A stretch of 6,321 nucleotides of DNA from Eubacteriales bacterium. Lineage in GTDB: Bacteria; Bacillota; Clostridia; Oscillospirales; CAG-272. Under the pieces are notes generated by a model, which saw only the letters and a program-made list of their open reading frames with translations, made no database searches and was not told where the DNA came from. A program made the position numbers and the translations under genes. Positions 4,520 through 6,321 of this stretch are shown piece by piece. The stretch lies in the NCBI GenBank assembly GCA_028709565.1, contig JAQVWU010000184.1:1-6321 (forward strand). The letters are read 5' to 3'. How positions within the stretch are numbered: the stretch's first letter is position 1; every line of letters begins with the position of its first letter.

Positions 4520-6321
4520 ATGGATCAGAAAAAGTATCTGTATCTGTTTTCCGAAGGCAACGGTAAAATGCGGGAACTGCTCGGCGGTAAAGGCGCAAAT
4601 CTCTCTGAGATGACTAACCTCGGCATGCCGGTTCCACAGGGTTTTACCATAACAACCGAAGCCTGCACACAGTATTATGCCGACGGTGAAAAAATCAACG
4701 ACGAAATCCAGAACCAAATTATGGAATACATCGGCAAGTTAGAGAATATCACAGGCAAGAAATTCGGTGACAGTGAAAATCCGCTTCTTGTATCGGTACG
4801 TTCAGGTTCTCGCGCTTCAATGCCAGGCATGATGGATACAATCCTCAACCTGGGTTTAAATGATGATGTTGTTGATGTTATCGCAAAAAAATCAGGCAAT
4901 CCGCGCTGGGCATGGGATTGTTACAGAAGATTTATACAGATGTATTCCGATGTGGTTATGGAAGTCGGAAAAAAGTATTTTGAAGTTTTAATAGATAAAA
5001 TGAAAGAAGAGAAGGGCATTACTCTTGATACCGATTTAACGGCAGATGACCTTTCTGTTCTTGCAAAACAATTTAAAGCTGAGTATAAAAATAAAATAGG
5101 GTCCGATTTTCCGGATGACCCCAAAGAACAGTTAATGGGTGCCATTAAAGCGGTATTCCGTTCCTGGGACAATCCTCGTGCAATTTACTACAGAAGAATG
5201 AATGATATTCCCTCCAGTTGGGGCACAGCTGTTAATGTACAAATGATGGTATTCGGCAATATGGGTGAAACATCGGGAACAGGCGTTGCCTTTACACGCA
5301 ATCCTTCAACCGGTGAAAAAGTATTATATGGTGAGTTTTTAATGAACGCTCAGGGCGAAGATGTTGTTGCCGGCGTAAGAACGCCCCAGACTATCGATCA
5401 TTTGAAAGATATTATGCCTGATGCATACGAGCAATTTGTAGAGATTTGCAACAAGCTGGAATATCATTACCGCGATATGCAGGATATGGAATTCACAATC
5501 GAGGACAGAACGCTGTATATGCTTCAGACGCGCAACGGTAAACGAACCGCCGCGGCTGCGCTCAAGATAGCCAGTGATCTTGTCGATGAGGGTATGATAT
5601 CCGAAAAAGAAGCCGTTATGATGATTGATCCCAAACAGCTTGACGCTCTGCTGCATCCTCAATTCGATCCTGCCGCGTTGAAAAAAATAAAACCTATCGC
5701 TAACGCGCTCGCTGCTTCTCCCGGAGCAGCCTCCGGTAAAGTCGTTTTCACTGCCGAAGACGCAGCTGAATGGGCTAAACGCGGTGAAAAGGTTATACTT
5801 GTACGCCTCGAGACCTCAGCGGAAGACATAGAGGGCATGCACGCTTCGCAGGGCATTTTAACGGTGCGCGGCGGAATGACCTCTCATGCAGCGGTTGTTG
5901 CCCGCGGAATGGGAACCTGCTGTGTATCGGGCTGCGGTGAAATTAAAATAGATGAACACAATAAAAAGTTCGAGCTTGCGGGCTATACCTTTAACGAAGG
6001 CGATTTCATTTCGCTTAACGGTTCAACCGGTGATATATACGGTGAGGCGATCCCTACCGTTGACGCCTCAATATCCGGAGAATTCGGCAGAATTATGGCC
6101 TGGGCTGACCAATACAGAGTTTTAAAGGTGCGTACAAACGCCGACACCCCGAACGATGCCGCCAAAGCGCGTTCTTTTGGTGCCGAAGGTATAGGTCTTT
6201 GCCGTACTGAGCATATGTTCTTCGACACGGACAGAATTGCGGCAATGCGTGAAATGATATGTTCCGACACGGTAGAGCAGCGCGAAAAAGCCCTCGCGAA
6301 ATTACTGCCTATGCAGCAAAG
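4520..6321 (+). CDS. ppdK: Pyruvate, phosphate dikinase (3' end outside window)
   Basis: PPDK reversibly converts pyruvate, ATP and phosphate to PEP, AMP and PPi; in fermentative bacteria it serves either PPi-linked glycolysis or gluconeogenesis. I translated 600 intact codons of an expected 875 or so. The ATP-grasp half shows LLGGKGANLSEM (20-31), VPQGFTITTEAC, VSVRSGSRASMPGMMDTILNLG (near 92-113, Arg94 = Arg92 of the Clostridium symbiosum enzyme), GTGVAFTRNPSTGE and FTIEDRTLYMLQTRNGKRTA (325 onwards; Glu324, Gln336 and Arg338 match Glu323, Gln335 and Arg337). The swivelling domain has SPGAASGKVVF and GGMTSHAAVVARGMGTCCVSGCG with phosphorylated His456 (His455 in C. symbiosum); the adjacent Thr454 is the type of residue modified by the PPDK regulatory protein in plants and some bacteria, though no such regulator is encoded here. 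The PEP/pyruvate barrel begins at VRTNADTPNDA and includes GIGLCRTEHMFF with Arg562 (= Arg561). The remaining pyruvate-site residues lie outside. The gene is divergent from prs and has its own leader; residue numbering is nearly that of C. symbiosum, so there are no large insertions. Confidence 0.98.
   Translation, partial: MDQKKYLYLFSEGNGKMRELLGGKGANLSEMTNLGMPVPQGFTITTEACTQYYADGEKINDEIQNQIMEYIGKLENITGKKFGDSENPLLVSVRSGSRASMPGMMDTILNLGLNDDVVDVIAKKSGNPRWAWDCYRRFIQMYSDVVMEVGKKYFEVLIDKMKEEKGITLDTDLTADDLSVLAKQFKAEYKNKIGSDFPDDPKEQLMGAIKAVFRSWDNPRAIYYRRMNDIPSSWGTAVNVQMMVFGNMGETSGTGVAFTRNPSTGEKVLYGEFLMNAQGEDVVAGVRTPQTIDHLKDIMPDAYEQFVEICNKLEYHYRDMQDMEFTIEDRTLYMLQTRNGKRTAAAALKIASDLVDEGMISEKEAVMMIDPKQLDALLHPQFDPAALKKIKPIANALAASPGAASGKVVFTAEDAAEWAKRGEKVILVRLETSAEDIEGMHASQGILTVRGGMTSHAAVVARGMGTCCVSGCGEIKIDEHNKKFELAGYTFNEGDFISLNGSTGDIYGEAIPTVDASISGEFGRIMAWADQYRVLKVRTNADTPNDAAKARSFGAEGIGLCRTEHMFFDTDRIAAMREMICSDTVEQREKALAKLLPMQQ

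Noticed and set aside
4514..6270. Minus-strand open frames opposite ppdK (4514-4717, 4675-4899, 4921-5172, 5339-5662, 5659-5856, 5983-6270)
   Set aside because: All are antisense to continuous, strongly conserved PPDK coding sequence and have no recognisable product.
1..6321. An undescribed multi-gene system
   Set aside because: Every stretch over 300 nt is covered by a recognised, conserved housekeeping gene with an intact frame; the only unexplained DNA is the 247-nt divergent control region.

Overview
The window holds four housekeeping genes of a low-to-mid GC bacterium, and I found no mobile element, CRISPR array, RNA gene or novel multi-gene system. The best taxonomic guess is a member of the Firmicutes, class Clostridia, possibly near the Ruminococcaceae/Oscillospirales. 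This rests on the prs-pth-mfd gene order known from Firmicutes, a pyruvate phosphate dikinase very close to the Clostridium symbiosum type, strong AGGAGG-like ribosome sites, and a peptidyl-tRNA hydrolase with a short N-terminal extension. It is an inference; no rRNA or other marker is present.

Minus strand, read from right to left: prs (4272-3307, complete, PRPP synthetase), pth (3279-2656, complete, peptidyl-tRNA hydrolase) and mfd (2646 to the left edge, 5' 882 codons only, transcription-repair coupling factor). The gaps are 27 and 9 nt with no terminator, so the three are very probably one operon. A near-consensus sigma-70/sigma-A promoter (TTGAAA, 17 nt, TATAAT) lies at 4349-4321, about 40 nt upstream of the prs ribosome site.

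Plus strand: ppdK (4520 to the right edge, first 600 codons), divergent from prs. It has the whole ATP-grasp half, the swivelling phosphohistidine domain with His456, and the start of the PEP/pyruvate barrel.

The 247-nt divergent intergenic region (4273-4519, over 80% A+T in its core) is the least explained part. It contains a perfect 13-3-13 inverted repeat (4353-4381) ending 3 nt upstream of the prs -35 box, and two weaker palindromes on the ppdK side, one overlapping a candidate extended -10.

Functionally, prs supplies PRPP for nucleotide, His and Trp synthesis, pth recycles peptidyl-tRNA released by stalled ribosomes, mfd removes stalled RNA polymerase and recruits repair, and ppdK interconverts pyruvate and PEP using ATP/AMP/PPi. 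The first three are linked by conserved synteny rather than by a shared pathway. All reading frames were translated across the window and are intact; no frameshift or internal stop was seen.
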